The notes under the pieces: model-generated
Databases searched by the model: none
The model's input: only the letters and a program-made list of their open reading frames with translations
What the model was told of the DNA's origin: nothing
Source: Pontibacillus chungwhensis BH030062
GTDB taxonomy: Bacteria > Bacillota > Bacilli > Bacillales > BH030062
Direction: 5' to 3'
Length of the DNA: 64,000 bases
NCBI RefSeq assembly: GCF_000770675.1
Contig: NZ_AVBG01000010.1
Coordinates: forward strand, 62,001-126,000
Made by a program: the position numbers and the translations under genes
Part shown: piece by piece, positions 25,183 through 34,636 of the stretch
How positions within the stretch are numbered: the stretch's first letter is position 1
Layout of the letters: each line of letters begins with the position of its first letter

Positions 25183-25254
25183 CCTTGTCACTTCCCTTTC
25201 TATTAAATTCCACCCTGTTCATTTGTCGTTCTACTCAATCATTTCGTTACACTT

Positions 25255-26100
25255 TTAACCATCTCTTCTGAAGAAACCGAATATACCTGTTGTTTGCACG
25301 ATATTCGTGAAGGCATGTGGATCAACATCTTTAATCGTATGTTCAAGATCATACAATTCATAACGGGTGATAACCATAATCAGCATGTCCTTTTCTTGAT
25401 TGGTAAAAGCACCTCGTGCTGGAACTTTTGTAATCCCACGAACCATTTTTGAATGAATAGCTCGTTGCAAGGCTTCTGCCTCAGTTGTAATAATCATAGC
25501 GGTCAACTTCTCATGTCGCGTATGAACGGCATCAATAACACGGGTCGATACATAAAGTGTCACAATGGTATAGAGAGCTTTTTCTTCATCATATAGCAAG
25601 CCTGCCAATATAATAATCAATCCATTTAAAAGAAAGAAATAAGTCCCTATCGGGCGATCTTTTATACGGGATAACACCATCGCTACAATATCCATACCAC
25701 CTGTTGAAGCACCCCACTTCAATGTAAGACCGACACCTAATGCTCCAATCACACCACCAAATACTGAGTTTAATAAGATATCAGTAGATAGTTGTTTAAC
25801 AGGAATCACTTCGAGGAAGAAGGTGGTAAATACAACTGAAATGATACTATAAATTGTAAACCCTTTCCCTACTTTATACCAACCCAAAATAATAACCGGT
25901 ATATTTAAAATGAAGAGTAGCACACCGGTCGTAATTCCAAATCCTATATAATCCTGCATGACACTTGAGAGCAACTGGGCAACTCCTGTAAACCCGCTTG
26001 CATAAACGTTTGCCTTAATAAGGAAGAAGTTTAGTGAAATAGAATTTAATATAGCCCCTAGTATAACAATGATAATTCGTTTGATTTCTGGAAGAAACAT
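25255..26100 (-). CDS. YitT family membrane protein (DUF161/DUF2179)
   Basis: 281 residues: five membrane segments in the DUF161 region (residues 5-180; LNFFLIKANVYASGFTGVAQLLS, GVIGALGVGLTLKWGASTGGMDIVAM) and a C-terminal soluble DUF2179 domain (about 200-280; KLTAMIITTEAEALQRAIH..KDMLIMVITRYELYDLEHTIKD). This is the standard YitT architecture; B. subtilis has several paralogues, so the exact orthologue is uncertain although a yitT/yitS-like neighbourhood fits. Transport substrate unknown. Confidence 0.88.
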   Translation of the reverse strand: MFLPEIKRIIIVILGAILNSISLNFFLIKANVYASGFTGVAQLLSSVMQDYIGFGITTGVLLFILNIPVIILGWYKVGKGFTIYSIISVVFTTFFLEVIPVKQLSTDILLNSVFGGVIGALGVGLTLKWGASTGGMDIVAMVLSRIKDRPIGTYFFLLNGLIIILAGLLYDEEKALYTIVTLYVSTRVIDAVHTRHEKLTAMIITTEAEALQRAIHSKMVRGITKVPARGAFTNQEKDMLIMVITRYELYDLEHTIKDVDPHAFTNIVQTTGIFGFFRRDG

Positions 26101-26321
26101 GACGACCTCCTAAGCTCTAGATTTCTGTTCTGTTTCGTGCAAAGATTAATACTATGATGAGTCTCTCTTCTCTATATATCATAAAACCCCCACCCTTTAA
26201 ACCACTTTTTGCTAAATGCTTTGACTATCCTGCCTGCTACTATTACACTTATGACAATAGGACCACGGTCTAAACCACATTGATCTAGTATTCATTATAT
26301 ATTTTAGAAAAGGGTGAAAGT

Positions 26322-27182
26322 ATGTCTGTACGAATTATTGCTGATTCTGCTTGCGACTTGCCTACATCTGTTATGGAGGAACATGGTATAACACGCCTTT
26401 CCCTAACGGTTCACTTAGACGGCCAAGACTATAAAGACGGCGAAACGATTCAGCCTAAAGAAGTCTATGACGCGATGCGTAACGGGAAAGCTCCTAAAAC
26501 GTCACAAGTCTCTCCTCAAAGTTTCAAAGAACTATTTGAGCACTTTGCAAGAGAAGGACAGGACTGTCTTTATCTTGCCTTCTCTTCCGAATTATCAGGA
26601 ACGTACCAAACAGCTAAGATGATGCAACAAGAAGTACAAGAAACGTACCCAGATTTCAACCTTCAAGTCGTTGATACACATTGTGCTTCTCTTGGGTATG
26701 GACTTGTTGTCCTTCGTGCTGCAGCACTCGCCAAAAAGGGCAAATCACTTGATGAAATTAAAGAACTCTCCACCTATCACTTTGAGCATATGGAACACAT
26801 TTTCACGGTAGACGATTTAGAATACTTAAAACGCGGAGGCCGTGTCAGTAAAGCTGCAGCGTTTTTTGGAACCATGCTGAAGATCAAGCCCCTTCTTCAT
26901 GTTGAAAACGGTCAACTCATTCCACTTGAGAAGATACGCGGCGCGAAAAAGGTACTTAAGAGAATGACTGAAGTTATGGAAGAAAGAGGCGTCGATTTGG
27001 GGGACCAACCTATTGCCATCAGTCACGGTGATGATCTCGAACGAGCTGAACAACTAGCCGAAATGATTCGTGATCAGTTCGGAACAAAAGATATTCACAT
27101 ACATCAAGTAGGAGCCTCTGTCGGTGCGCACTCAGGCCCTGGCACAATTGCTTTATTTTTCTTAAATGCTCCTTATAAATAA
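26322..27182 (+). CDS. DegV family fatty-acid-binding protein
   Basis: 286 residues of the DegV fold: VRIIADSACDLPTSVMEEHGI, YKDGETIQPKEVYDAMRNG, TSQVSPQSFKELFE, YLAFSSELSGTYQTAKMM, FTVDDLEYLKRGGRVSKAAAF, and the ending VGASVGAHSGPGTIALFF. DegV (FakB) proteins bind a fatty acid and present it to the FakA kinase for phosphorylation and use in phospholipids. No fakA is nearby. In B. subtilis the DegV protein YitS lies close to yitT-yitW, which fits this locus. AGGGTGA precedes the ATG. Confidence 0.9.
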   Translation: MSVRIIADSACDLPTSVMEEHGITRLSLTVHLDGQDYKDGETIQPKEVYDAMRNGKAPKTSQVSPQSFKELFEHFAREGQDCLYLAFSSELSGTYQTAKMMQQEVQETYPDFNLQVVDTHCASLGYGLVVLRAAALAKKGKSLDEIKELSTYHFEHMEHIFTVDDLEYLKRGGRVSKAAAFFGTMLKIKPLLHVENGQLIPLEKIRGAKKVLKRMTEVMEERGVDLGDQPIAISHGDDLERAEQLAEMIRDQFGTKDIHIHQVGASVGAHSGPGTIALFFLNAPYK

Positions 27183-27244
27183 TCTACCCTCTTTTCACAC
27201 AATCTAATGATGTGTCTTACCATTAGAAAAAAGAGGTGTCCGAT

Positions 27245-27382
27245 ATGGCAACAAAAAATACAGGTGACAACAACAAGAAAGCATTAGATAATAATGCCAA
27301 ACAAGCTCGCAAAAACGAACAACGAGAAGCTGCTCGTCAAAACGGTGAGCGCCAATACTCAAAGAAAACCGATCATAAGTAA
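27245..27382 (+). CDS. DUF3941-type small protein
   Basis: 45 residues: MATKNTGDNNKKALDNNAKQ..., Asn/Lys/Arg/Gln-rich, no hydrophobic segment, ending YSKKTDHK. The composition and repeated (A)RKNEQRE pattern match the DUF3941 family of small Bacillaceae proteins. AAAGAGGTG lies upstream of the ATG and an excellent terminator follows, so it is a real short gene. A spore or DNA-associated role is a guess from its charge. Confidence 0.7.
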   Translation: MATKNTGDNNKKALDNNAKQARKNEQREAARQNGERQYSKKTDHK

Positions 27383-27390
27383 TTCACAGT

Positions 27391-27424
27391 AAACGCCTGA
27401 GGAAAAGCTCCTCAGGCGTTTTTT
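27391..27424 (+). terminator. Terminator of the DUF3941-type gene
   Basis: 12-bp stem AAACGCCTGAGG with CCTCAGGCGTTT, then TTTT. Confidence 0.9.
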
Positions 27425-27505
27425 CACCTAATTTCACTCCTCACATGAAACTTTTTCCTCTTTAAGACGACTATGTAAGAAACCAAGTGAAGAGGGTGAA
27501 TGATT

Positions 27506-29665
27506 ATGAAGCGAATGGTTATAACAGGAATTGCTTTAGTGGTGTCTCTTTTTATCATCCTATACGGTGTCGCAAACTGGGGCGTTTCTGCAGAGGTAAA
27601 AGAAGAAAGTCAAGTCGTTCCTGTCCACAAAGACTGGACGGTTGTTTTTTCTAAAGAAATGAACAAAGAAAGCTTCACAGATGAAACGATTCAAGTGATT
27701 AACAAGAAAACAGGTGAAAAAGTACCTACCACCTTCGAAGTAAGTGGTAACGGGGAATCGTTAAATATTTTTGCACCTAAAGGTGGATACGAAGTGAATC
27801 AGGACTATACCCTAACGATCTCAAAAGGCGTAACCTCTGTTCGAGACGTTGAACTGTCTAAAGATTTCACGTACACCTTCACTACTTCAAAAGAACTGCC
27901 CGCGATTGGTTCTGAAGAAGAATTGAAGGCGATTTTAAAGAAGTTTCAAAATGAAGATTCATCTATGCGAATGACTGTTGAAGAAAGCGCGGATGTTAGT
28001 GCTTCTTCAGAGGATTCTGCGAGCAGTTCATCTAAGACGAATATTCAAGTCAATGGTGTCGACGAAGCAGATCTCGTCAAGAATGACGGTGAACACATTT
28101 ACTATGCCAGAAACAATGACATTGTCATTGCAAAAGGCTCTCCTATTGAGAAAGCCAAGGTCCTCACCAAAATTGATGATGAAAACTTTATACCAAATCA
28201 ACTCTTTCTATACAACGATCGACTCGTCGTCCTTGGCTATCAACATCAATCGCTTCCACGAGATGCAAAAGAGGAAGCGTCGGCAGCAGATTCTATGATT
28301 AGGCCAAACTTTAGAAGTCATATGGCCGTCCGTGTTTATGATGTTTCGGATCCTACCTCTCCTAAAAAGGTGCGGGATCTTAACCTTGAGGGGAACTATT
28401 TAACTTCTAGAATGATTGACGGTCAAATCTACGTCCTATCCAATGAGTACACATCCATCCACCATTTAGAGGAAAAGAAACAAAACGACCAAGAAGTCCG
28501 CCCTACTTTTAAAGATTCTGCCGTGAGTGAAGACTTCCAACCGATTCCTTACGGGAAGATCCATCAGCTTCCAGGAAGTAAATACTCGTCGTTCCTTACG
28601 ATTGCAAGTTTTGATGTTACAGACGACAGTACACCCGCCAACGTAAAAACCTATCTTGGTGCTGGAGATACCGTTCATATGTCTAAAGATAACCTGTACG
28701 TCGCCACACGCTCTAGGAGCTTTCCAGTCGATGCATTTTTTGCAACATCTTCATTACCAGAAGACCTTGAACAAAGTACTAAGATTTATCAATTCCACGT
28801 AGAAAACGGCGACCTTACCTACAACGGTGAAGCTGATGTACCAGGCCAGTTAATCAATCAATTTGCTATGGATGAGCATGATGACTCCTTCCGCGTCGCT
28901 ACAACTACTGGACAATTTGGGGGAGATGAGAATCCGTCGCTAAATCATTTATATACGTTTGATTTATCGATGACTCCAATTGGTAAAGTTGAAGGATTAG
29001 CAAAAGGAGAACGAATCTATAGCGTCCGCTTTATGCAAGATCGAGCTTATATGGTTACATTTAAACAAGTTGATCCCCTGTTTGTCATTGATCTTAAAGA
29101 ACCTTCTTCCCCCGAAGTACTCGGAGAACTTAAAATCCCAGGCTTCAGCAATTACCTCCATCCCCTTGGAGACGATCATTTAATTGGTATTGGTCAAGAT
29201 ACTGAAGTCGTTAAGTCAGATGGGAGAGAACGGGTTGTTACTAAAGGGGTAAAACTTTCGCTATTTGATGTGAGTGACGTCTCAAATCCACTAGAAAAAG
29301 ATGTAGCAATCATTGGAGGAAAGGGCAGTCACACAGATGCCAGTCACGATCACAAGTCCCTATACATCCACCCAGACGGCAACTTATTTGGCCTCCCGAT
29401 TCAAGTCTCAGAAGAATATGAACGAAAGAGTCAGGGAGCTTACCTTTATAAAATCACACCAGAGAATGGATTTGAACTTCAGGCAACGATTACAAACGAT
29501 CAAGATTACAATGTAGAACGTAGGTGGGAATCCCGTATTTCTCGAATGATTTCCCTCAATGACACTTTATTTACCCTTTCTCATGAAGAATTGAAGGCCG
29601 TTGACTTAAGTACCATGAAAGAAGTGAAAACCATTACCTTCCCTAAACAAAACTCAAATGAATAA
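27506..29665 (+). CDS. Secreted/anchored beta-propeller protein with N-terminal Big_5-like domain
   Basis: About 719 residues. An N-terminal uncleaved-looking signal anchor (RMVITGIALVVSLFIILYGVANWG) is followed by a bacterial Ig-like SbsA/Big_5 domain (about 35-130: VVFSKEMNKESFTDETIQVI, NQDYTLTISKGVTSVRDVELSKDFTYTF) and a long beta-propeller domain (PF09826 type, about 190-715), opening NIQVNGVDEADLVKNDGEHIYYARNNDIVI and containing RVYDVSDPTSPKKVRDLNL repeats. Such proteins are extracellular; ligand unknown. Start at 27506 is chosen with GAGGG 9 nt upstream; ATG 27500 is too close. Confidence 0.85.
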   Translation: MKRMVITGIALVVSLFIILYGVANWGVSAEVKEESQVVPVHKDWTVVFSKEMNKESFTDETIQVINKKTGEKVPTTFEVSGNGESLNIFAPKGGYEVNQDYTLTISKGVTSVRDVELSKDFTYTFTTSKELPAIGSEEELKAILKKFQNEDSSMRMTVEESADVSASSEDSASSSSKTNIQVNGVDEADLVKNDGEHIYYARNNDIVIAKGSPIEKAKVLTKIDDENFIPNQLFLYNDRLVVLGYQHQSLPRDAKEEASAADSMIRPNFRSHMAVRVYDVSDPTSPKKVRDLNLEGNYLTSRMIDGQIYVLSNEYTSIHHLEEKKQNDQEVRPTFKDSAVSEDFQPIPYGKIHQLPGSKYSSFLTIASFDVTDDSTPANVKTYLGAGDTVHMSKDNLYVATRSRSFPVDAFFATSSLPEDLEQSTKIYQFHVENGDLTYNGEADVPGQLINQFAMDEHDDSFRVATTTGQFGGDENPSLNHLYTFDLSMTPIGKVEGLAKGERIYSVRFMQDRAYMVTFKQVDPLFVIDLKEPSSPEVLGELKIPGFSNYLHPLGDDHLIGIGQDTEVVKSDGRERVVTKGVKLSLFDVSDVSNPLEKDVAIIGGKGSHTDASHDHKSLYIHPDGNLFGLPIQVSEEYERKSQGAYLYKITPENGFELQATITNDQDYNVERRWESRISRMISLNDTLFTLSHEELKAVDLSTMKEVKTITFPKQNSNE

Positions 29666-29673
29666 AGATGCTT

Positions 29674-29702
29674 AAGCTCCGAGAAATCTCGGGGCTTTTT
29701 TG
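29674..29702 (+). terminator. Terminator of the beta-propeller gene
   Basis: Stem AGCTCCGAGA with TCTCGGGGCT around AA, followed by TTTTTTG. Confidence 0.85.
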
Positions 29703-29848
29703 TTCCATGAAACTTAAAACAAAAGGCATTGATTAGAGTAACTATTATCATCCTCTAAATTGTCACAATCTTCGTCAAAACCGTATTTACTTTCCTCACA
29801 TTCAGGAATAAAATACGGGTAAGGGTATACAAAAGAGAGGATGAGTTC

Positions 29849-31525
29849 ATGATGAATCGTAAAATAGTCATTGTTGGTGGAGTAGCAGGAGGCGCAACAG
29901 CTGCTGCGCGTCTGCGTCGTATAGATGAACACAGTCATATTGTAATGTTTGAACGCGGAGCTTACATTTCTTATGCCAATTGCGGGCTCCCTTACTATAT
30001 TGGCGGTACAATAAAAGAACGAAGCAAATTACTCGTTCAGACTGTTGAAGGGATGACGGCTCGCTTTGGTTTAGATATACGCACCTTAACAGAAGTCGTT
30101 CGCATTAACCGGGAACAAAAGACCGTTACCGTTCGTCACCTACCATCTGGAGATGAATACGAAGAGAGTTATGATACACTCATCCTTTCTCCAGGTTCAA
30201 AACCAATCGTCCCTCCTATTCCGGGTCTAGCAGAGTCCACCTATTTCACTTTGCGAAATATACCAGATACAGATAAAATTTATACATTTTTAGAAGATCA
30301 ACAGCCTCAGAATGCCACGATTATTGGCGGTGGTTTTATCGGTTTAGAATTAGCCGAGAACCTTGTTGATCGAGGGCTTAACGTTACCCTTGTTGAGAAG
30401 TCTCCACAAGTGATGGCTCCTATCGACAGAGAAATGGCAGCCCTTGTCCATACAGAGTTAAAACAAAAAGGGATAACTCTCTATTTAAATGATGGTGTGA
30501 AAGCTTTTGAGGAGCAAGGGAAACAAATGATACTCGAAAGTGGTACCTCCATTTCAACAGACCTTGTTGTACTTTCAATTGGTGTTACACCTGAGAATAC
30601 GTTAGCTACGCTTGCAGGTCTTGAGACAAATGAGCGAGGCGGTATTATCGTCGATGATCATTTGAAAACAAACGATCCATCAATCTATGCAGTTGGTGAT
30701 GCCGTTCAAGTTAAAGATTATCAATTTGGGCAACCAACCATGATCCCGCTTGCATGGCCTGCTAACCGCCAGGGACGTCTTGTAGCTGATCACATTTACG
30801 GGAAAGACGTTCGGTATAACGGTACACTCGGCACATCCATTGCCAAGATTTTTGACCTTACCGTTGCCGCTACAGGCAAAAATGAAAAACAACTAAAAGC
30901 AATGGGACTACCATACGAGGCCATTCACATCCACCCAGGTTCCCATGCTGGTTATTACCCAAATGCAACGCCTCTTTCCATGAAGCTATTGTTCCATCCT
31001 GTTGAGGGAACCATTTATGGGGCACAAATTATCGGAAAAGAAGGTGCTGATAAACGAATCGATGTGTTAGCTACAGCGATTAAAGGTGGATTAACGGTTA
31101 TGGATCTGCCTGACCTTGAATTAGCCTATGCTCCTCCCTACTCTTCTGCCAAAGATCCTGTTAACCTACTTGGTTACGTCGCTTCAAACATTGTTGAAGG
31201 TGAGGTTGAAGTGGTTCACTGGGATGAAATGGACGGAATTGCACATGCGGCGGGTATGATTCTAGACGTTCGAACTTCTAAAGAATTTAGTAATGGCGCA
31301 ATCCGTAATGCTGTGAACATTCCCCTTGATGATCTCAGGGATCGCTTAGAGGAGTTACCAAAGGAAGAGCCAATAACCGTCTATTGCCAAGCAGGGTTAC
31401 GCGGATATGTGGCAACGAAGTTACTTGAGCAGCACGGCTTCCGTGTTAAGAACCTTGAAGGTGGCTATAAAACCTACTCTATTGCCATGAACGATTTAAA
31501 GGAACTCCAAGCACAACAAGCATAA
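29849..31525 (+). CDS. cdr: CoA-disulfide reductase with C-terminal rhodanese domain
   Basis: 558 residues. FAD-binding IVGGVAGGATAAARLRRID, the single active Cys in YANCGLPYYIGG (residue 45), NAD(P)-binding ATIIGGGFIGLELAENLV and YAVGDAVQV are those of CoA-disulfide reductases, which use one Cys and bound CoA instead of a disulfide. The dimerisation domain is followed by a rhodanese domain (about 470-555: ILDVRTSKEFSNGAIRNAVNIPLDDL, active loop YCQAGLRGY with Cys). The fusion form acts on CoA persulfides and polysulfides, so a role in sulfur and redox balance is likely. GAGAGG 8 nt before the ATG. Confidence 0.9.
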   Translation: MMNRKIVIVGGVAGGATAAARLRRIDEHSHIVMFERGAYISYANCGLPYYIGGTIKERSKLLVQTVEGMTARFGLDIRTLTEVVRINREQKTVTVRHLPSGDEYEESYDTLILSPGSKPIVPPIPGLAESTYFTLRNIPDTDKIYTFLEDQQPQNATIIGGGFIGLELAENLVDRGLNVTLVEKSPQVMAPIDREMAALVHTELKQKGITLYLNDGVKAFEEQGKQMILESGTSISTDLVVLSIGVTPENTLATLAGLETNERGGIIVDDHLKTNDPSIYAVGDAVQVKDYQFGQPTMIPLAWPANRQGRLVADHIYGKDVRYNGTLGTSIAKIFDLTVAATGKNEKQLKAMGLPYEAIHIHPGSHAGYYPNATPLSMKLLFHPVEGTIYGAQIIGKEGADKRIDVLATAIKGGLTVMDLPDLELAYAPPYSSAKDPVNLLGYVASNIVEGEVEVVHWDEMDGIAHAAGMILDVRTSKEFSNGAIRNAVNIPLDDLRDRLEELPKEEPITVYCQAGLRGYVATKLLEQHGFRVKNLEGGYKTYSIAMNDLKELQAQQA

Positions 31526-31567
31526 GAAGGATGCCATCTCCACATGCTATACGTGGAGGTGGATCTC

Positions 31568-31708
31568 ATGAGCAAACGAAAAAACAACAACCGTGGCAAA
31601 GCGGGCGGAGCTAACATTAACCCGCAAGGCTATACAGAAGACAAAGCAGACCAGCAACCTAAAACTGAACTACAACAAAGAGCCAAAACCAAAAACACAA
31701 AAATCTAA
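31568..31708 (+). CDS. sspL: Small acid-soluble spore protein L
   Basis: 46 residues: MSKRKNNNRGKAGGANINPQ followed by a short acidic stretch and PKTELQQRAKTKNTKI. The NPQG and PKTELxxRAKxxNTK parts match the minor small acid-soluble protein SspL of B. subtilis as I recall it. Such proteins are made in the forespore and accumulate in the spore core. GGAGGTG is 6 nt from the ATG. A REP-like array begins 8 bp after its stop, so that array may serve as its 3' end. Confidence 0.82.
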   Translation: MSKRKNNNRGKAGGANINPQGYTEDKADQQPKTELQQRAKTKNTKI

Positions 31709-31715
31709 ACCAAAA

Positions 31716-31918
31716 GGGACAGACACCCTTCACCACACTAGTGACCTGAAGCGTGTCTGTCCCTCTTTATCGCACTGCAGAACTAACGCGTGTCTGGCAC
31801 CCTTTATCGCACTGCAGAACTGACGCGTGTCTGGCACCCTTTATTGCACTGCAGAACTGACGCGTGTCTGGCACCCTTTATTGCACTGCAGAACTGACGC
31901 GTGTCTGGCACCCTTTTG
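31716..31918. repeat. REP-like array: six palindrome cores at exact 37-bp spacing
   Basis: Cores at 31716 (GGGACAGACACCC), 31753 (GTGTCTGTCCC), 31790, 31827, 31864 and 31901 (each GTGTCTGGCACCC), every step 37 bp. The last four lie in near-identical 37-bp units starting at 31771, 31808, 31845 and 31882 with CGCACTGCAG or TGCACTGCAG. The first two cores have different flanks yet keep the phase. Non-coding, between sspL and the YppF-like gene. Confidence 0.9.
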
Positions 31919-32032
31919 TTCTGCAGTGTCATAAAGGTTTTTTTCTGAATATTTATACTTTGTTCTGATCTCTTTTATCTCCAAGAATGTATGTTACCAT
32001 ATACTGTAACAACACATGAGGAGGAATATGAT

Positions 32033-32227
32033 ATGCACCTGGAAGAACTGCTTCAATCGTATGTTAAGGAGTTCAACCAACAGCCTGATTCACCCAATGA
32101 GTTATTGGACTATTGTCAACGCATGTATGTAAATGGAGAACTGGACTTTCACTCGTATCGTCAATTGTTTCAACACTTACACGAAGAAGGTGCTACATCC
32201 TCACATAATGAAATCGAAACGGTCTAA
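32033..32227 (+). CDS. YppF-like small protein
   Basis: 64 residues: MHLEELLQSYVKEFNQQPDS, then PNELLDYCQRMYVNGELDFHSYRQLFQHLHEEG, predicted helical and acidic. The (V/P)NELLD-(F/Y)-Y-x-x-x-E-(I/L)-x-x-x-x-YR pattern recalls the B. subtilis YppF family, with moderate certainty. AGGAGG is 8 nt before the ATG at 32033; earlier in-frame starts lack a site. Single gene with its own terminator. Function unknown. Confidence 0.65.
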   Translation: MHLEELLQSYVKEFNQQPDSPNELLDYCQRMYVNGELDFHSYRQLFQHLHEEGATSSHNEIETV

Positions 32228-32252
32228 CCGATGCTTTTGCATCGGTTTTTTT
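32226..32252 (+). terminator. Terminator of the YppF-like gene
   Basis: Stem AACCGATGC with GCATCGGTT, loop of four Ts, then TTTTTT; it overlaps the stop codon. Confidence 0.85.
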
Positions 32253-32375
32253 ATTGCCTTTTATTCTTTTCAGCCTCCTCCCCACATACTTCCAACCTGA
32301 TATCTCCTTATGCTTATCATTCATTAAGGAACCTCTGGACATGATAAAAGAAAATGCACACCAGGAGGAATGACG

Positions 32376-33248
32376 ATGTCACAACAACAAAATCAACAAG
32401 CTCAGCAACAGCCCCCTCAACATCAAAATCATCAGCCAGGTTATGAATACGAAATGCAACCTTTACCTGAATTTATTGACCCAGAGTATAAACCGAGCGA
32501 AAAGCTAAAAGGAAAAGTTGCCGTTATCACAGGTGGCGATAGCGGAATAGGCAGATCGGTCGCCGTCCACTATGCAAAAGAAGGAGCCGACGTTGCAATT
32601 ATCTTCCTTAATGAAAAACAAGACGCAAATGATACAAAGACAATCATCGAACGAGAAGGCAGACGATGTCTGTTAATTGGAGGAGATATCGGGAATGAAT
32701 CTTTCTGCCAAACAGCAGTGAACGAAGTTATGCAGTCCTTTAACCAGATTGATATCCTTGTGAATAATTCTGCAGAACAACACCCTCAGCAAAACTTTGA
32801 AGACATTACAGCTGAACAATTGGAAAAAACGTTCCGCACAAACGTATTTGGTTATTTTCATATGACGAAAGCTGCTCTTCCCCATATGAAAAAAGGAAGT
32901 ACAATTATTAATACCTCTTCTATTACAGCGTATCAAGGCTCAAAGGACTTAGTGGATTATTCAGCAACAAAAGGAGCTATTACAGCACTTACACGTTCGT
33001 TATCTGAACAACTGGTCGGGAAAGGAATCCGAGTTAACGGAGTCGCACCAGGCCCAATCTGGACACCATTAATTCCAGCCTCGTTTGACGCTCAGAAAGT
33101 ATCTCAATTCGGATCCAATACGCCTATGAAACGCGCTGGACAACCAAGAGAAGTCGCACCCGCCTACGTCTACTTAGCAAGCCAGGACTCCTCTTACATC
33201 AGTGGCCAAATGATTCACATAAACGGTGGCATTATCATCAATGGATAA
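32376..33248 (+). CDS. SDR oxidoreductase, YhdF/YdaD-like
   Basis: 290-residue short-chain dehydrogenase. A Gln/His-rich N-terminal extension (about 45 residues: SQQQNQQAQQQPPQHQNHQ) and YKPSEKLKGKVAVITGGDSGIGRSVA are typical of the YhdF/YdaD/YhxC group. Cofactor motif TGGDSGIG, LVNNSAEQ (NNAG variant), catalytic Ser in NTSSITAYQG and Tyr-Lys in DYSATKGAI are intact; the fold continues to the end (GGIIING). Several members are general-stress proteins in B. subtilis. Substrate unknown. ATG 32376 has AGGAGG 7 nt upstream and is preferred to 32370. Confidence 0.87.
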   Translation: MSQQQNQQAQQQPPQHQNHQPGYEYEMQPLPEFIDPEYKPSEKLKGKVAVITGGDSGIGRSVAVHYAKEGADVAIIFLNEKQDANDTKTIIEREGRRCLLIGGDIGNESFCQTAVNEVMQSFNQIDILVNNSAEQHPQQNFEDITAEQLEKTFRTNVFGYFHMTKAALPHMKKGSTIINTSSITAYQGSKDLVDYSATKGAITALTRSLSEQLVGKGIRVNGVAPGPIWTPLIPASFDAQKVSQFGSNTPMKRAGQPREVAPAYVYLASQDSSYISGQMIHINGGIIING

Positions 33249-33261
33249 AGCTTCATCACAC

Positions 33262-33318
33262 TAAAGCGTGTCTGACACCCTTCTTCCCTCTAAAGCATGA
33301 AAGGGTGCCTGGCACGCT
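33262..33318. repeat. REP-like palindrome pair, 37-bp spacing
   Basis: GTGTCTGACAC (core at 33268) and AAGGGTGCCTGGCACGCTT (core GTG at 33305), 37 bp apart, each flanked upstream by CTAAAGC. They lie between the SDR and OYE genes and reach into an apparent but unsupported upstream extension of the latter. Confidence 0.85.
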
Positions 33319-33445
33319 TTATTCCTATGCAGTGTTAAAACCGACTGATGGGTTTGATTATGGGGGATGGCGGTTAAATTCAATAGTGAAACTCTTTAAA
33401 CTAAGACTAGAAGGATCATATTTCGTTAAAGCGAGGGATCATTAC

Positions 33446-34561
33446 ATGAGTCAATACAGCACATTATTTGAATCAGGGAAGCTCGGGAATGTGGCAACTT
33501 CAAACCGATACATCGTTGCACCTATGACCCGGGTTTCAGCAGAAAGTGACGGCCGCGCCAATAACCGTATGCGTGACTATTATGAACGTTATGCCAAAGG
33601 TGGTTTTGGTGCGATTATATCTGAAGGGATCTACATTGATGAAAAGCATAGTCAAGGATACTTTAATCAACCAGGCTTAGCTTCTGATAACCATGTGGAC
33701 GCCTGGAAACCGATTGTAGATACAGTGCATAACCATGGAACAGCCTTTATTGCCCAGCTCATGCACGCTGGTGCTCAGACTCAAGGCAATGCTTATACAG
33801 ATGAAACCATTGCTCCTTCAGCAGTCGCTCCAAAAGGAGAGCAGCTAGGATTTTATGGTGGTTCAGGCCCGTTTAAAACTCCTAAAGAGATGACAGACCA
33901 TGATTTCGCACAAGTACAGGAAGCATTTGCTCTAACAGCAACCCAGGCTAAGAAAGCCGGTTTCGACGGTGTAGAAATTCATGGCGCTAACGGTTACCTG
34001 CTTGATGAATTCTTAACCAATTACATGAATCAGCGCACCGATCGTTACGGTGGTCTAGAAGGTGGATTAACCTTTATTCAAGAAATTGTGAATGCTGTGC
34101 GCGATGCAGTCGGGGCAGACTTTATGGTCGGCATTCGTTTATCACAAGGAAAAGTCGCAGACCAAGAATATCGCTGGCCAGGTGGTGAAAAAGATGCGAA
34201 ACACATCTTTTCAACACTAGGTGATCTGCCTCTTGATTATATTCACGTTACAGACGGAGACGGTACTGCTTCCGGATTCGGTGAAGGAACTCGTTCCATG
34301 GCAAAAGCAGCTAGAGAAGAATCGAACTTGCCTGTTATGGCCAACGGTAAGTTAGGTCACCCAGGCCAGGCTTTAAAAGCTGTCACAGATGAAAAGGCAG
34401 ACTTTGTAACTCTTGGTACAGGGGCGCTTGCTAACCCTGACACTCCAAACCTTGTCTCAAACGGTAATGACCTACGAGAATTTGATGCCGAATCCATTTT
34501 GTTCCCAGAGGCTTATATTAAAGACCACGAGCTATCGTTAGATATTCAAACAAAAAAATGA
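33446..34561 (+). CDS. NADH:flavin oxidoreductase, Old Yellow Enzyme family
   Basis: 371-residue FMN enzyme reducing activated C=C bonds or nitro groups with NAD(P)H. OYE landmarks: NRYIVAPMTRVSA, GGFGAIISEGIYID, IAQLMHAGAQTQGN (His-rich active loop), GFDGVEIHGANGYLLDEFLTNYMNQRTDRYGG (with HGANGYLxxQF-type signature) and FVTLGTGALANPD. A longer reading frame from 33305 is open, but the ATG at 33446 has GAGGG 8 nt upstream and starts MSQYSTLFESG as expected for the family. Physiological substrate unknown. Terminator follows. Confidence 0.88.
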   Translation: MSQYSTLFESGKLGNVATSNRYIVAPMTRVSAESDGRANNRMRDYYERYAKGGFGAIISEGIYIDEKHSQGYFNQPGLASDNHVDAWKPIVDTVHNHGTAFIAQLMHAGAQTQGNAYTDETIAPSAVAPKGEQLGFYGGSGPFKTPKEMTDHDFAQVQEAFALTATQAKKAGFDGVEIHGANGYLLDEFLTNYMNQRTDRYGGLEGGLTFIQEIVNAVRDAVGADFMVGIRLSQGKVADQEYRWPGGEKDAKHIFSTLGDLPLDYIHVTDGDGTASGFGEGTRSMAKAAREESNLPVMANGKLGHPGQALKAVTDEKADFVTLGTGALANPDTPNLVSNGNDLREFDAESILFPEAYIKDHELSLDIQTKK

Positions 34562-34585
34562 TTGATGCATTTTTTATGATGGAAC

Positions 34586-34618
34586 AAAACGCTCAGACCT
34601 CTAATCTGAGCGTTTTTT
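34586..34618 (+). terminator. Terminator of the OYE gene
   Basis: Perfect 12-bp stem AAAACGCTCAGA with TCTGAGCGTTTT, loop 7 nt, then TTTT. Confidence 0.92.
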
Positions 34619-34636
34619 CTTGAGTTGCTTTTTGCT

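Noticed and set aside
33305-33445. 47-codon N-terminal extension of the OYE protein
   Set aside because: It runs through the REP-like repeat, lacks family similarity, and the internal ATG at 33446 has a good ribosome site.
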